A stretch of DNA of 23,757 nt from an uncultured Eubacterium sp. GTDB taxonomy: Bacteria; Bacillota; Clostridia; Lachnospirales; Lachnospiraceae. The position numbers and the translations under genes were made by a program. The first letter of the stretch is position 1; each line of letters begins with the position of its first letter. Shown one piece after another: positions 8,197 through 15,343 of this stretch. The stretch is from the NCBI GenBank assembly GCA_934316925.1, contig CAKREC010000031.1, forward strand, positions 1 to 23,757. Direction: 5' to 3'. The notes under the pieces are model-generated. The model did not search any database and was not told where the DNA came from. It saw only the letters and a list, made by a program, of their open reading frames with translations.

Positions 8197-9384
8197 ATGT
8201 TACAAGGAAAGACAGTTGTATTAGGAGTGACGGGAAGCATTGCTGCATACAAGATCGCAAATCTGGCCAGTATGCTCGTAAAACTTCATGCGGATGTGCA
8301 TGTGCTGATGACGCAAAATGCTACGAATTTTATCAACCCGATCACGTTTGAAACACTGACGAATCACAAGTGTCTGGTGGATACGTTCGACCGGAATTTT
8401 AATTACAATATTGAACATGTTGCGCTGGGGGAAAGAGCGGATATCGTTCTAGTGGCACCGGCTTCTGCCAATATTATTGCCAAAATGGCATACGGTATAG
8501 CGGATGATATGCTTTCGACTACGGTGCTTGCCTGCAAATGCAAAAAGATCGTAGCCCCGGCAATGAATACCAACATGTATGAAAATAATGTTGTGCAGGC
8601 GAATATTGAGCGCCTGCGGGAATTTGGAATGGAAGTTGTGGAACCTGATACAGGGCGGTTAGCATGCCGGACGGTTGGCAAAGGAAAGATGCCATCGGAA
8701 GAAGTTTTACTTGCACACATTCTGCAGAATATACAATATGATCATGATATGGCTGGGAAGAATGTGCTGGTAACAGCAGGTGCGACCAGAGAAGCGATCG
8801 ACCCGGTGCGTTACATCACCAATCACAGTACCGGAAAGATGGGATATGCGCTTGCCACGGTAGCAAGCCGGCGAGGTGCCAAAGTTACATTAGTAAGTGG
8901 GGCAACCAGTCTTACCCCTCCGGATTTTGTTGAATATGTACCGGTAGTTTCTGCAGAGGATATGTTCGAAGCAGTGACAAAACGGGCTGCGGATCAGGAT
9001 ATCATTGTGAAGGCAGCAGCGGTGGCGGATTATACACCGGCAGCGGTCAGTGAGGAAAAGATAAAAAAACAGGATGGGGAAAGTGCAGTTTCGCTCGTCC
9101 GGACAAAAGATATTTTATCCTGGCTGGGACAGCATAAAAAACCGGGTCAGTTTTTGTGTGGATTTTCTATGGAAACGGAGCATATGCTCGAAAATTCCAG
9201 AAAAAAACTGGAAAAGAAAAATGCAGATATGATCGTTGCGAACAACTTGCGTGTGCAGGGAGCCGGTTTTGCGACGGACACCAATGTCGTAACATTGATC
9301 ACCAAAGATCAGGAAGTGGAGCTTCCGATGCTTTCTAAAGAAGAAGTGGCATCAAAAATCTTTGATTTTATTTTACAGGAATAA
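8197..9384 (+). CDS. coaBC: Bifunctional phosphopantothenoylcysteine decarboxylase / phosphopantothenate-cysteine ligase
   Basis: A 395-residue flavoprotein carrying both CoA steps after pantothenate kinase. The N-terminal CoaC half shows GSIAAYK (13-19), catalytic His74 in IEHV, PASANI (88-93), PAMNTNMY (121-128) and Cys157 in the flexible flap LACRTVGKGKM. The C-terminal CoaB half begins near 186 and shows NHSTGKMG (209-216), AAVADY (275-280) and KIKK (289-292) with the catalytic Lys289. Both activities look intact and the length is typical. GGAGGAG precedes the ATG. Last clear gene of the pan/coa operon, 28 bases after panD; pantothenate kinase, coaD and coaE are not in this window. Confidence 0.97.
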   Translation: MLQGKTVVLGVTGSIAAYKIANLASMLVKLHADVHVLMTQNATNFINPITFETLTNHKCLVDTFDRNFNYNIEHVALGERADIVLVAPASANIIAKMAYGIADDMLSTTVLACKCKKIVAPAMNTNMYENNVVQANIERLREFGMEVVEPDTGRLACRTVGKGKMPSEEVLLAHILQNIQYDHDMAGKNVLVTAGATREAIDPVRYITNHSTGKMGYALATVASRRGAKVTLVSGATSLTPPDFVEYVPVVSAEDMFEAVTKRAADQDIIVKAAAVADYTPAAVSEEKIKKQDGESAVSLVRTKDILSWLGQHKKPGQFLCGFSMETEHMLENSRKKLEKKNADMIVANNLRVQGAGFATDTNVVTLITKDQEVELPMLSKEEVASKIFDFILQE

Positions 9385-9413
9385 TTTTCCGAAAAATCCA
9401 TATACTGTTAATA

Positions 9414-9433
9414 AAGTGCTTTCGTATGCACTT
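9414..9433. other. Short dyad upstream of veg
   Basis: AAGTGC (9414-9419) and GCACTT (9428-9433) form a perfect 6-bp inverted repeat with an 8-base gap, ending 6 bases before the veg GGAGG. It could be a leader hairpin or operator, or chance; there is no T tract, so it is not a standard terminator of the pan/coa operon. A TATACT hexamer at 9401-9406 just upstream could be a -10 element but has no good -35. Confidence 0.35.
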
Positions 9434-9450
9434 CGAAATGGAGGTCTTTC

Positions 9451-9687
9451 ATGGGAGAGTTAACAGTAAGAAGTGTAAGAAATGGATTGTCGGATTATGT
9501 GGGAAGCCGTGTTCAGGTAAAGAGCAATCTGGGACGGCGCAAATATGACATCTTAGAAGGTGTCATTAAAGATCTGTATCCTTGCATTTTCACGATTGAA
9601 GTGGATGGTAAGGATGACAGTCCACAATTGTATTCATACAGTTATACCGATGTGATCACAAAAGATGTTCAATTGCGGTTGTGTTAA
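9451..9687 (+). CDS. veg: Veg family protein
   Basis: A 78-residue protein of the Veg family. In Bacillus subtilis Veg is very strongly transcribed in vegetative cells and influences biofilm matrix genes and spore outgrowth; its biochemistry is unsettled. Matching features are the basic stretch GRRKYDILEG near residue 28, YPCIFTIEVD, and the C-terminal SYSYTDVITKDVQL. GGAGGT lies about 6 bases before the ATG. It is followed directly by a terminator, so it is either the tail of the pan/coa transcript or a small unit of its own. Confidence 0.9.
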   Translation: MGELTVRSVRNGLSDYVGSRVQVKSNLGRRKYDILEGVIKDLYPCIFTIEVDGKDDSPQLYSYSYTDVITKDVQLRLC

Positions 9688-9697
9688 AATATACAGG

Positions 9698-9735
9698 CCA
9701 TGTAGAGTTTTTCCTCTGCATGGTTCTTTTTTTTT
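9698..9735 (+). terminator. Rho-independent terminator after veg
   Basis: CCATGTAGAG (9698-9707) pairs with CTCTGCATGG (9714-9723) through ten positions, one a G-U wobble, with a 6-base loop, followed by a T-rich tract at 9724-9735. It begins 10 bases after the veg stop. Confidence 0.9.
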
Positions 9736-9784
9736 ATAGAAAGAATATAGTTTACTGTATTGGAGTATGAAATGGAGGGATTTT

Positions 9785-11338
9785 TTGAGACTGGTAACAA
9801 AACGAGTTCATATGAATAAATGCAGCGACACAAAGGAGCAGCAGATCACGGTGGATAAAGACTTTAATGTGCCGGATGCCAAACCGGATGTCGCCAGTGT
9901 TATGAAAGAACAGGGAAGGATCGAGATTGAAGAGGCGAGGCTGGTTGCAGGCAAGGCGAGAATAGAAGGAACTTTGCATTTTCAGCTGCTTTATACACCA
10001 GAGGAAGGAGGAATCTGCCAGATGACGGGAACGATTCCCTTTGATGAATCGATTTCTATGCCGGAAGCGGGGGAAAATGATGAAATAAAAGTGGAGGCAA
10101 CAATTGAGGACCTGCGGAGTCAGATCATCAATTCAAGAAAACTGGGAATACGAGGAATTCTGGCATTTGAAGTATGCGCCGAAACCATATGCGACAGTGA
10201 AGCTGCGGTTGAGATTGAAGAGGGAGATCATGTGTATGAGAAAACAAGGACATTTCCTGTGTCCAGGCTTGTAGCATCCAAAAAGGATACGCTGCGGGTA
10301 CGGGATGAATGGAAAGTCCCTGTGACAAGTGATGGTGTCGGAGAAATCTTATATTCGGATTTTACTTTGGGCGAAATGGATATCCGGGTATTGAACGATG
10401 AGATCCAGGTCGATGGGCAATGTAGTTTTTTCGCAATATATGCCGGAGATGGCGAAGAGAAAAGTCTGAATTGCTTTGACAAAAGTTTTGAGATCAGTGG
10501 CAAAATCCCGTGTAATGGATGCGAAGAAGATATGGTTGCCCGTGTAGTGCCACGGATACATACGAGTGATGTGTCGATCAAGGAAGATGAAGACGGTGAA
10601 AGCCGGCTGCTGGAAGTAGAAGTGGTCGTTGAATTTGACATTAAGATATATGGAAGTGAAACATTAGAACTCCTCACAGATTTTTATTCAACCAAGGGAA
10701 AATGTCAGCCAATCTATGAGCAGAGTTTTTTTCAAAATCTGTTACTGCAAAATAAAAATCGTTTCCGTGTTAATGGAAATCTGCAGACCGTAGAAGGAAA
10801 GCCTCCAAGAGAAATCTGGGACGTCAGCGGAGCGCTGCGGATTGATAAAAAGCAGCCGCTCGATACCGGATTGCAGATCGAGGGCGCGATTGATGTCCAG
10901 GTGTTATATCGGACAGAGGGAAATGGTGTTCCACTTGCAACCGCAAAGGGTTCGATCCCATTTTCACAGTTGATCGAAGCAGAGGATCTGGATGAAATGA
11001 GTGTCATTGATCTAATGGGGGCGCTGGAACAGATCAATGCCAGTGTAATGGGCGAAAATGAAATCGAAATCAAGGCGGTGATCGGTTTTCAGCTAATGGT
11101 GTTCCGTAAAATTGAAGAACCTATGATCAGCGATTTTCATTGGGAGGAAGTTGACTGGAAAGAGAAAGCGAAAGAGCCTGCTATGGTAGGATATACGCTG
11201 CAGGACGGAGAAGAATTGTGGGATATTGCAAAGCGGTTTTTTACAACGGTGGAACATCTCGAACAGATCAATCATCTGGAAGAGCGGGAGGCAAAATCAG
11301 GGGATATGATATTGGTTGTAACGCCAAGAAATTGTTAG
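9785..11338 (+). CDS. sipL: DUF3794/LysM spore-envelope protein, SipL-like
   Basis: A 517-residue protein with repeated DUF3794 regions (about 10-140, 155-290 and 305-430) and a C-terminal LysM domain (about 470-514, YTLQDGEELWDIAKRF). This architecture matches Clostridioides difficile SipL, which binds the coat ATPase SpoIVA through its LysM domain and does the job of Bacillus SpoVID in attaching the coat to the forespore. The start is a TTG at 9785: GGAGGGA sits 6 bases upstream and the N-terminus then reads MRLVTKRVHMNK, the family look. The ATG at 9767 has no ribosome binding site and would span it. It is a single gene between two terminators. Role is inferred from architecture. Confidence 0.8.
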   Translation: MRLVTKRVHMNKCSDTKEQQITVDKDFNVPDAKPDVASVMKEQGRIEIEEARLVAGKARIEGTLHFQLLYTPEEGGICQMTGTIPFDESISMPEAGENDEIKVEATIEDLRSQIINSRKLGIRGILAFEVCAETICDSEAAVEIEEGDHVYEKTRTFPVSRLVASKKDTLRVRDEWKVPVTSDGVGEILYSDFTLGEMDIRVLNDEIQVDGQCSFFAIYAGDGEEKSLNCFDKSFEISGKIPCNGCEEDMVARVVPRIHTSDVSIKEDEDGESRLLEVEVVVEFDIKIYGSETLELLTDFYSTKGKCQPIYEQSFFQNLLLQNKNRFRVNGNLQTVEGKPPREIWDVSGALRIDKKQPLDTGLQIEGAIDVQVLYRTEGNGVPLATAKGSIPFSQLIEAEDLDEMSVIDLMGALEQINASVMGENEIEIKAVIGFQLMVFRKIEEPMISDFHWEEVDWKEKAKEPAMVGYTLQDGEELWDIAKRFFTTVEHLEQINHLEEREAKSGDMILVVTPRNC

Positions 11339-11355
11339 TACGAAATTTTGATGCA

Positions 11356-11394
11356 AAAAAGAAGAAACGGTTCCATCTGCCGTTTCTTCTTTTT
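11356..11394. terminator. Bidirectional terminator between sipL and the next gene
   Basis: GAAGAAACGG (11361-11370) and CCGTTTCTTC (11380-11389) form a perfect 10-bp stem with a 9-base loop, extended by an A run on the left pairing with a T run on the right. The convergent minus-strand gene ends at 11415, so it probably serves both transcripts. Confidence 0.88.
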
Positions 11395-11414
11395 GTCTTT
11401 GACAATATAAAATA

Positions 11415-12002
11415 TCAATCCTCTTGTGTAATGCCATCACGCCAATTCGTAAGTTTTTCTTTGGCAGCATCAATGGTCTTCTGACAGATGTCAGGAAGAT
11501 CTTCTCCCCAGGCTTTCGTCGCTTGCGAAAAGCCTTTTTCCATTGCCTCGATCATAAGATCGGCTTTGGAACTGTCACCACCGCTCAGTGCCTGAGCCAT
11601 AGCAACCAGACGATCACTGGTCTTATCTACGCCCCAGTAACCATCGTCGCTGATCTCTTGCTGCGCCTGTGCAATCGTAGCATCATCTGGTTTGAGATTA
11701 CGGAACATATCAGCAAGAGAGGTGGCTTTTGTCGCCTGCTTGCCCAGTAACTGTGTTACTAAAGTCTCTAACTGTTTATTTTTGTTGGCCAATTCAGCTT
11801 TCATATTGGCAACAATCGCAGAGTAGTCAGAAGTCTTAGTTTTGTCGCTGTCCGTAGCGCTGGCAGATGGTTCATAGGTCACACCGAGATCGGTAGCTGT
11901 TTTTGAATCGGTAGCAGTGCTTGCTGCTTCTGTCGATTTTTTGCTTGCTGTTGAAGCAGTTACATTGCCTGCCAGTAAACTTGTAATTCCATTTACATTC
12001 AT
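11415..12002 (-). CDS. Conserved-looking protein of unknown function, possibly flagellum-associated
   Basis: A 195-residue protein I cannot assign to a named family. Residues 1-60 are Ala/Ser/Thr-rich and low in complexity, like a disordered export-type N-terminus without a hydrophobic signal. Residues about 60-90 are helical with coiled-coil character (AELANKNKQLETLVTQLL). The C-terminal part is a compact domain with DDGYWGVDKTSDRLVAMAQ and KAWGEDLPDICQKT. I have an impression of similar proteins in motile Clostridia but cannot verify it. The upstream promoter resembles sigma-28 sites, which fits flagellar or chemotaxis expression. The ribosome binding site AAAGGA is somewhat far from the ATG. 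Real gene likely; function unknown. Confidence 0.65.
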   Translation of the reverse strand: MNVNGITSLLAGNVTASTASKKSTEAASTATDSKTATDLGVTYEPSASATDSDKTKTSDYSAIVANMKAELANKNKQLETLVTQLLGKQATKATSLADMFRNLKPDDATIAQAQQEISDDGYWGVDKTSDRLVAMAQALSGGDSSKADLMIEAMEKGFSQATKAWGEDLPDICQKTIDAAKEKLTNWRDGITQED

Positions 12003-12077
12003 AAGAATTCCGTCCTTTCTGTGCTATGCACGAGTTGATTCTTGTTAAAAATGGCATACGCCACTCTTCTATCTATT

Positions 12078-12104
12078 ATATCGACCGGATGATAAAAAAA
12101 CTTA
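12078..12104 (-). promoter_or_regulatory. Candidate sigma-28-type promoter
   Basis: On the minus strand TAAG (12104-12101), 15 bases, then GTCGATAT (12085-12078), against the Bacillota sigma-28 pattern TAAA-N15-GCCGATAT: one mismatch in each element and exact spacing. A TATAAT also lies at 12080-12075, but 17 bases upstream of it there is no acceptable -35. The leader to the start codon would be about 70 bases. Confidence 0.5.
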
Positions 12105-12106
12105 AT

Positions 12107-12970
12107 CTATCGATACAGATCTGTGCTGTAGGCAAAACACCGGAATGGAAGTTCCAGGCATTTTTTCTTGGCGGCGATTGCCTTGTCCTTATCATCATAA
12201 ATGCCAAACACCGTAGGACCACTGCCACTCATGAGGGATCCGAGAGCTCCATTTTGCATCATACATTCTTTGATCGTGGCAATTTCGGGATGAGCCGGGA
12301 TCGTCACCGTTTCCAAAATATTTCCGATGTGCTGGCTGAGGTCATAAATATCCCGCTTTTTCATTGCGAGGATCATGCGGTCAATATCGGGATGCTCGGT
12401 GTTCTCATCTAAAACCAAATTGGAATAGACTGATTTGGTAGAGACGTGGATCCCCGGTTTGCAGATCAGAATATAGCAATCAGGAGTTTTGGGGATTGTG
12501 GAAAGTTTTTCACCAATGCCTTCGGATAAAGCAGTTCCTTTCATGATACAGTAGGGAACATCTGCGCCGATATGTACGGCACGCTTCATAAGACTTCGTT
12601 TGGTAAGACCAAGATCAAACAATTCGTTGATCGCCAGCATACACGAAGCCGCATCGGTACTGCCACCTGCCATACCTGCGGCAACCGGAATCCGCTTTTC
12701 CAGTACAATATCCACGCCGGCGTCCGGTGCAAATTCCTGAAAAAGCATATTGGCACTTTGAACGACCAGATTGTCCTTATTGATCGGAAGAAACGGCAGA
12801 TTTGTTTTTAGTCGTACACCTGGAGTTGCTGATTTTGTCAGTGTGAGACGATCAAAAAGGCGGATGCTCTGCATGATCATCCGGACTTCATGATAACCAT
12901 CTTCTCTTCGCCTAAGCACATCCAGACCAATATTTATCTTTGCCGGAGCATTAATAAAAAAAGATTCCAT
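12107..12970 (-). CDS. ispE: 4-diphosphocytidyl-2-C-methyl-D-erythritol kinase
   Basis: A 287-residue GHMP kinase of the MEP isoprenoid pathway, phosphorylating CDP-methylerythritol in the cytoplasm. Signature elements: catalytic Lys11 in APAKINIGL, DGYHEV (24-29), the glycine-rich phosphate loop PVAAGMAGGSTDAA (95-108), Asp137 in GADVPYC, and the C-terminal MSGSGPTVFGI. Length is typical. The start at 12970 has GGAGG 5 bases upstream; an in-frame TTG at 12982 would read through that site. Divergent from spoIIR. Confidence 0.96.
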   Translation of the reverse strand: MESFFINAPAKINIGLDVLRRREDGYHEVRMIMQSIRLFDRLTLTKSATPGVRLKTNLPFLPINKDNLVVQSANMLFQEFAPDAGVDIVLEKRIPVAAGMAGGSTDAASCMLAINELFDLGLTKRSLMKRAVHIGADVPYCIMKGTALSEGIGEKLSTIPKTPDCYILICKPGIHVSTKSVYSNLVLDENTEHPDIDRMILAMKKRDIYDLSQHIGNILETVTIPAHPEIATIKECMMQNGALGSLMSGSGPTVFGIYDDKDKAIAAKKKCLELPFRCFAYSTDLYR

Positions 12971-13037
12971 AATAACCTCCAATCCATGTTTTATCAGTAA
13001 ATTTATAAAAACAGTTTAGCACAGAATCTTTTTAAAG

Positions 13038-13052
13038 GAAATGTATAATTTC
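13038..13052 (+). promoter_or_regulatory. TATAAT box inside a short dyad upstream of spoIIR
   Basis: A perfect TATAAT at 13044-13049 lies within the inverted repeat GAAAT-GTATA-ATTTC (13038-13052), about 50 bases before the spoIIR start. No good -35 is seen at the right distance, and I could not find a convincing sigma-F site, which is what drives spoIIR in Bacillus subtilis. Weak call. Confidence 0.25.
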
Positions 13053-13098
13053 ACAAAAAATGGGCAATTCTTTGGAAAAGGCAAGGAGGAAGGACCAT

Positions 13099-13722
13099 AT
13101 GAAGAAGATACTGATAGCCATCATCGTGATCGGAGTGTTTGGATTTATAGGATTTGGAATGTATAAAAATATATCGGAAAGAAAATTGCAGCAGGGAATT
13201 GCCAGTGAGATCATACGATTTCACGTATTAGCAAACAGTGACTCAGAAGAGGATCAGAATTTAAAGATCGAAGTAAAAAATGTCCTCATAAATTATATGC
13301 AGAAAAAACTGGCCAACGTTTCCAATGTAGAAGAGGCAAGGCAGGAAATGCAAAAAGAACTGCCTGAGTTAGAAACCATGGCGGAAAAATATATGCACTC
13401 GCAGGGATATGAGTATCATGCGACAGCAACGCTCGAACAGTGCCAGTTCCCTGTAAAAGAATACGGCGATCTTACATTTCCGCCGGGCAAATATGAGGCG
13501 TTGAATGTACGGATCGGGAAAAGCGAGGGAAAAAACTGGTGGTGTGTGATGTACCCTTCGCTATGTTTTGTGGACGCGACGTATCAGATCGTACCGGAAG
13601 ATTCAAAGGAAAAACTGAAAACCAGCCTCACCGAGCAGGAATACCAGTCATTAACTTCAGGTAAAGAAAACGTTGAATTTTCATGCAAAGTGTGGGAATG
13701 GGCGAAAAACTTGTGGAACTAA
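13099..13722 (+). CDS. spoIIR: Stage II sporulation protein R
   Basis: A 207-residue secreted or membrane-attached signalling protein. In Bacillus SpoIIR is made in the forespore and triggers SpoIIGA processing of pro-sigma-E in the mother cell. Residues about 4-22 form a hydrophobic N-terminal signal/anchor, followed by the family block IRFHVLANSDSEEDQNLK and the C-terminal FPPGKYEALNVRIG and NWWCVMYPSLCFVD segments. The start at 13099 has GGAGGAAGG just upstream and gives a normal signal sequence; the in-frame ATG at 13060 would add 13 charged residues containing the ribosome binding site. Monocistronic, divergent from ispE. Confidence 0.93.
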   Translation: MKKILIAIIVIGVFGFIGFGMYKNISERKLQQGIASEIIRFHVLANSDSEEDQNLKIEVKNVLINYMQKKLANVSNVEEARQEMQKELPELETMAEKYMHSQGYEYHATATLEQCQFPVKEYGDLTFPPGKYEALNVRIGKSEGKNWWCVMYPSLCFVDATYQIVPEDSKEKLKTSLTEQEYQSLTSGKENVEFSCKVWEWAKNLWN

Positions 13723-13766
13723 GTCGAAAAATGAGCACGAATCTTCCTAAAAAAAGGGTAAATTTC

Positions 13767-13795
13767 TTGAATTTCACGGACTATCATGGTAAAGT
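13767..13795 (+). promoter_or_regulatory. Candidate promoter of the ddl operon
   Basis: TTGAAT (13767-13772), 17 bp, TAAAGT (13790-13795); four of six matches in each hexamer with ideal spacing, about 60 bases upstream of ddl. Moderate to weak. Confidence 0.4.
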
Positions 13796-13822
13796 GGAAG
13801 AAGTATTGAGTAGAAGATACAT

Positions 13823-13842
13823 TTTATAGTGATCGCTATAAA
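13823..13842. promoter_or_regulatory. 20-bp dyad in the ddl leader
   Basis: TTTATAG-TGATCG-CTATAAA is symmetric around GATC, with a single imperfect pair (T against G, a wobble in RNA). It lies between the candidate -10 and the GGAGG of ddl, 4 bases from the latter. It could be an operator for a dimeric repressor or a leader hairpin; no T tract follows. Confidence 0.45.
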
Positions 13843-13856
13843 GAACGGAGGATACC

Positions 13857-14906
13857 ATGAAAAAACAAATCGCAGTAATTTTTGGAGGACAGTCTTCAGA
13901 ACATGAAGTATCATGTATTTCAGCAGCCAACGTGATCGAGGGATTGCAGCCGGATAAATATCAGGTACATATAATCGGTATCACAAAGGAGGGCAGCTGG
14001 CTTTATGTAGACGATTTGCAGAAGGTAAAGGATGGTAGCTGGAAAGAGGGTACGACTACCGCTATCATTTCTCCGGATCGAAGACAGCCGGGTATCTGGA
14101 AGTTGGATGCCGGTCAGGTAGAAGTGATCGCGGTAGATGTGATCTTTCCTGTGTTACATGGACTTTATGGTGAAGATGGAACGATTCAGGGATTGTTTGA
14201 GATGTCCGGAATTCCATATGTAGGATGTGGCGTTTTGGCATCAGCAGCCAGCATGGATAAGATTTCTACCAAGATCTTTGCGGACAATATTGGCGTTCGT
14301 CAGGCAAATTTTGTTTCCGACATTGCCAGAGATACTTCCCGGATGGAAGAGACTATTGCGGAAGCGGAAGAAAAACTGGGTTATCCGATGTTTGTCAAAC
14401 CATCGAATGCCGGATCTTCCCAAGGGGTAAGCAAAGCACATAACAGGGAAGAACTGCGTGCGGCAATTGAACTGGCAAAGAAACATGACCACCGCGTATT
14501 GATCGAAGAAAACATCAACGGACGGGAAGTTGAGTGTGCGGTATTGGGCGGACAGGATGTAAAGGCTTCGAAGGTTGGAGAGATTCTTGCGGCAGCAGAA
14601 TTTTATGACTTTGATGCCAAATACAACAATCAGGAGTCCCGCACGGTGATCGATCCCGATATGCCGGAGAAGACCAAAGAAGAGATCCGTAAAAATGCGG
14701 TTGCCATTTTTAAAGCAGTAGGTGGATTCGGTTTGTCACGTGTAGACTTTTTTGTTGAAAAAGATACCAATGCCGTTATTTTCAATGAGATCAACACATT
14801 GCCGGGATTTACCAGTATCAGTATGTATCCGATGCTGTGGGAGGCAATGGGAGTTGGTAAAACAGAATTGCTTGACCGTGTGATCGAACTGGCATATGAG
14901 CGATAG
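13857..14906 (+). CDS. ddl: D-alanine-D-alanine ligase
   Basis: A 349-residue ATP-grasp ligase that makes the D-Ala-D-Ala end of the peptidoglycan stem peptide in the cytoplasm. Visible motifs: GGQSSEHEVS (10-19, Glu15), HGLYGEDGTIQG, KPSNAGSSQGVSK, the omega-loop FYDFDAKY, and NEINTLPGFTSISMYP near the C-terminus. The Tyr at the end of AKY corresponds to E. coli DdlB Tyr216, which marks D-Ala rather than D-lactate specificity. GGAGG lies about 7 bases before the ATG. First gene of a four-gene run ending at 17196. Confidence 0.96.
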   Translation: MKKQIAVIFGGQSSEHEVSCISAANVIEGLQPDKYQVHIIGITKEGSWLYVDDLQKVKDGSWKEGTTTAIISPDRRQPGIWKLDAGQVEVIAVDVIFPVLHGLYGEDGTIQGLFEMSGIPYVGCGVLASAASMDKISTKIFADNIGVRQANFVSDIARDTSRMEETIAEAEEKLGYPMFVKPSNAGSSQGVSKAHNREELRAAIELAKKHDHRVLIEENINGREVECAVLGGQDVKASKVGEILAAAEFYDFDAKYNNQESRTVIDPDMPEKTKEEIRKNAVAIFKAVGGFGLSRVDFFVEKDTNAVIFNEINTLPGFTSISMYPMLWEAMGVGKTELLDRVIELAYER

Positions 14907-14914
14907 GCGACACG

Positions 14915-15340
14915 ATGAAGCGAGAAGTAAAATTAAAGATTAAGGGAACCCAGGGAATTGGCACACCGGAGCAGGATTCTACGACGATATCGGTAAGTGG
15001 ACATATGATGGAGAGTGGCGATCTAAAGACGATTTTGTATCAGGAATATCCGGAAGAAGAACCGTCCCGTGTTACCAGAAATATATTAAAAATCAGGGAA
15101 GATTCGGTAGAGATCACAAAGAAGGGTGTTACGAACAGCCGTCTGCATTTTTGTGTGGGAAAAGATACAGAGTCTGTTTATGAAACGCCATTTGGGACTT
15201 TCCATATGAAGACAAAGAACGTAGATCTGAAACATCGGCATACACAAGAGAGAATACATGTTCAGCTGATGTATGATCTGGAAATGAATGAAGCTTATGT
15301 AAGCCATTGTCAGGTTGAGATCGTAGTTAAGGAGGCATAA
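14915..15340 (+). CDS. DUF1934 (YwiB-like) beta-barrel protein
   Basis: A 141-residue protein of the DUF1934/YwiB family, small calycin-like beta-barrels without a known function. It is rich in short beta strands, with VTRNILKIREDSVEITKKG near 52-71, the TPFGTF turn and a C-terminal VQLMYDLEMNEAYVSHCQ segment. There is no signal or membrane segment, so it is probably cytoplasmic. It starts 8 bases after the ddl stop with only a weak ribosome binding site, suggesting translational coupling, and ends 3 bases before dapF. Confidence 0.85.
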   Translation: MKREVKLKIKGTQGIGTPEQDSTTISVSGHMMESGDLKTILYQEYPEEEPSRVTRNILKIREDSVEITKKGVTNSRLHFCVGKDTESVYETPFGTFHMKTKNVDLKHRHTQERIHVQLMYDLEMNEAYVSHCQVEIVVKEA

Positions 15341-15343
15341 AGC

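Noticed and set aside
12971..12982. Upstream TTG start for ispE
   Set aside because: It would translate through the GGAGG that serves the ATG at 12970. The same reasoning rejects the extended starts at 768 (thrH), 6902 (panC), 13060 (spoIIR), 18166 (AEC) and 22590 (cysD).
14590..14660. Ddl as a D-Ala-D-lactate (vancomycin-resistance-type) ligase
   Set aside because: The residue equivalent to E. coli DdlB Tyr216 is Tyr (AKY), not Phe or the VanA-type loop, and no vanH or vanX partner is nearby.
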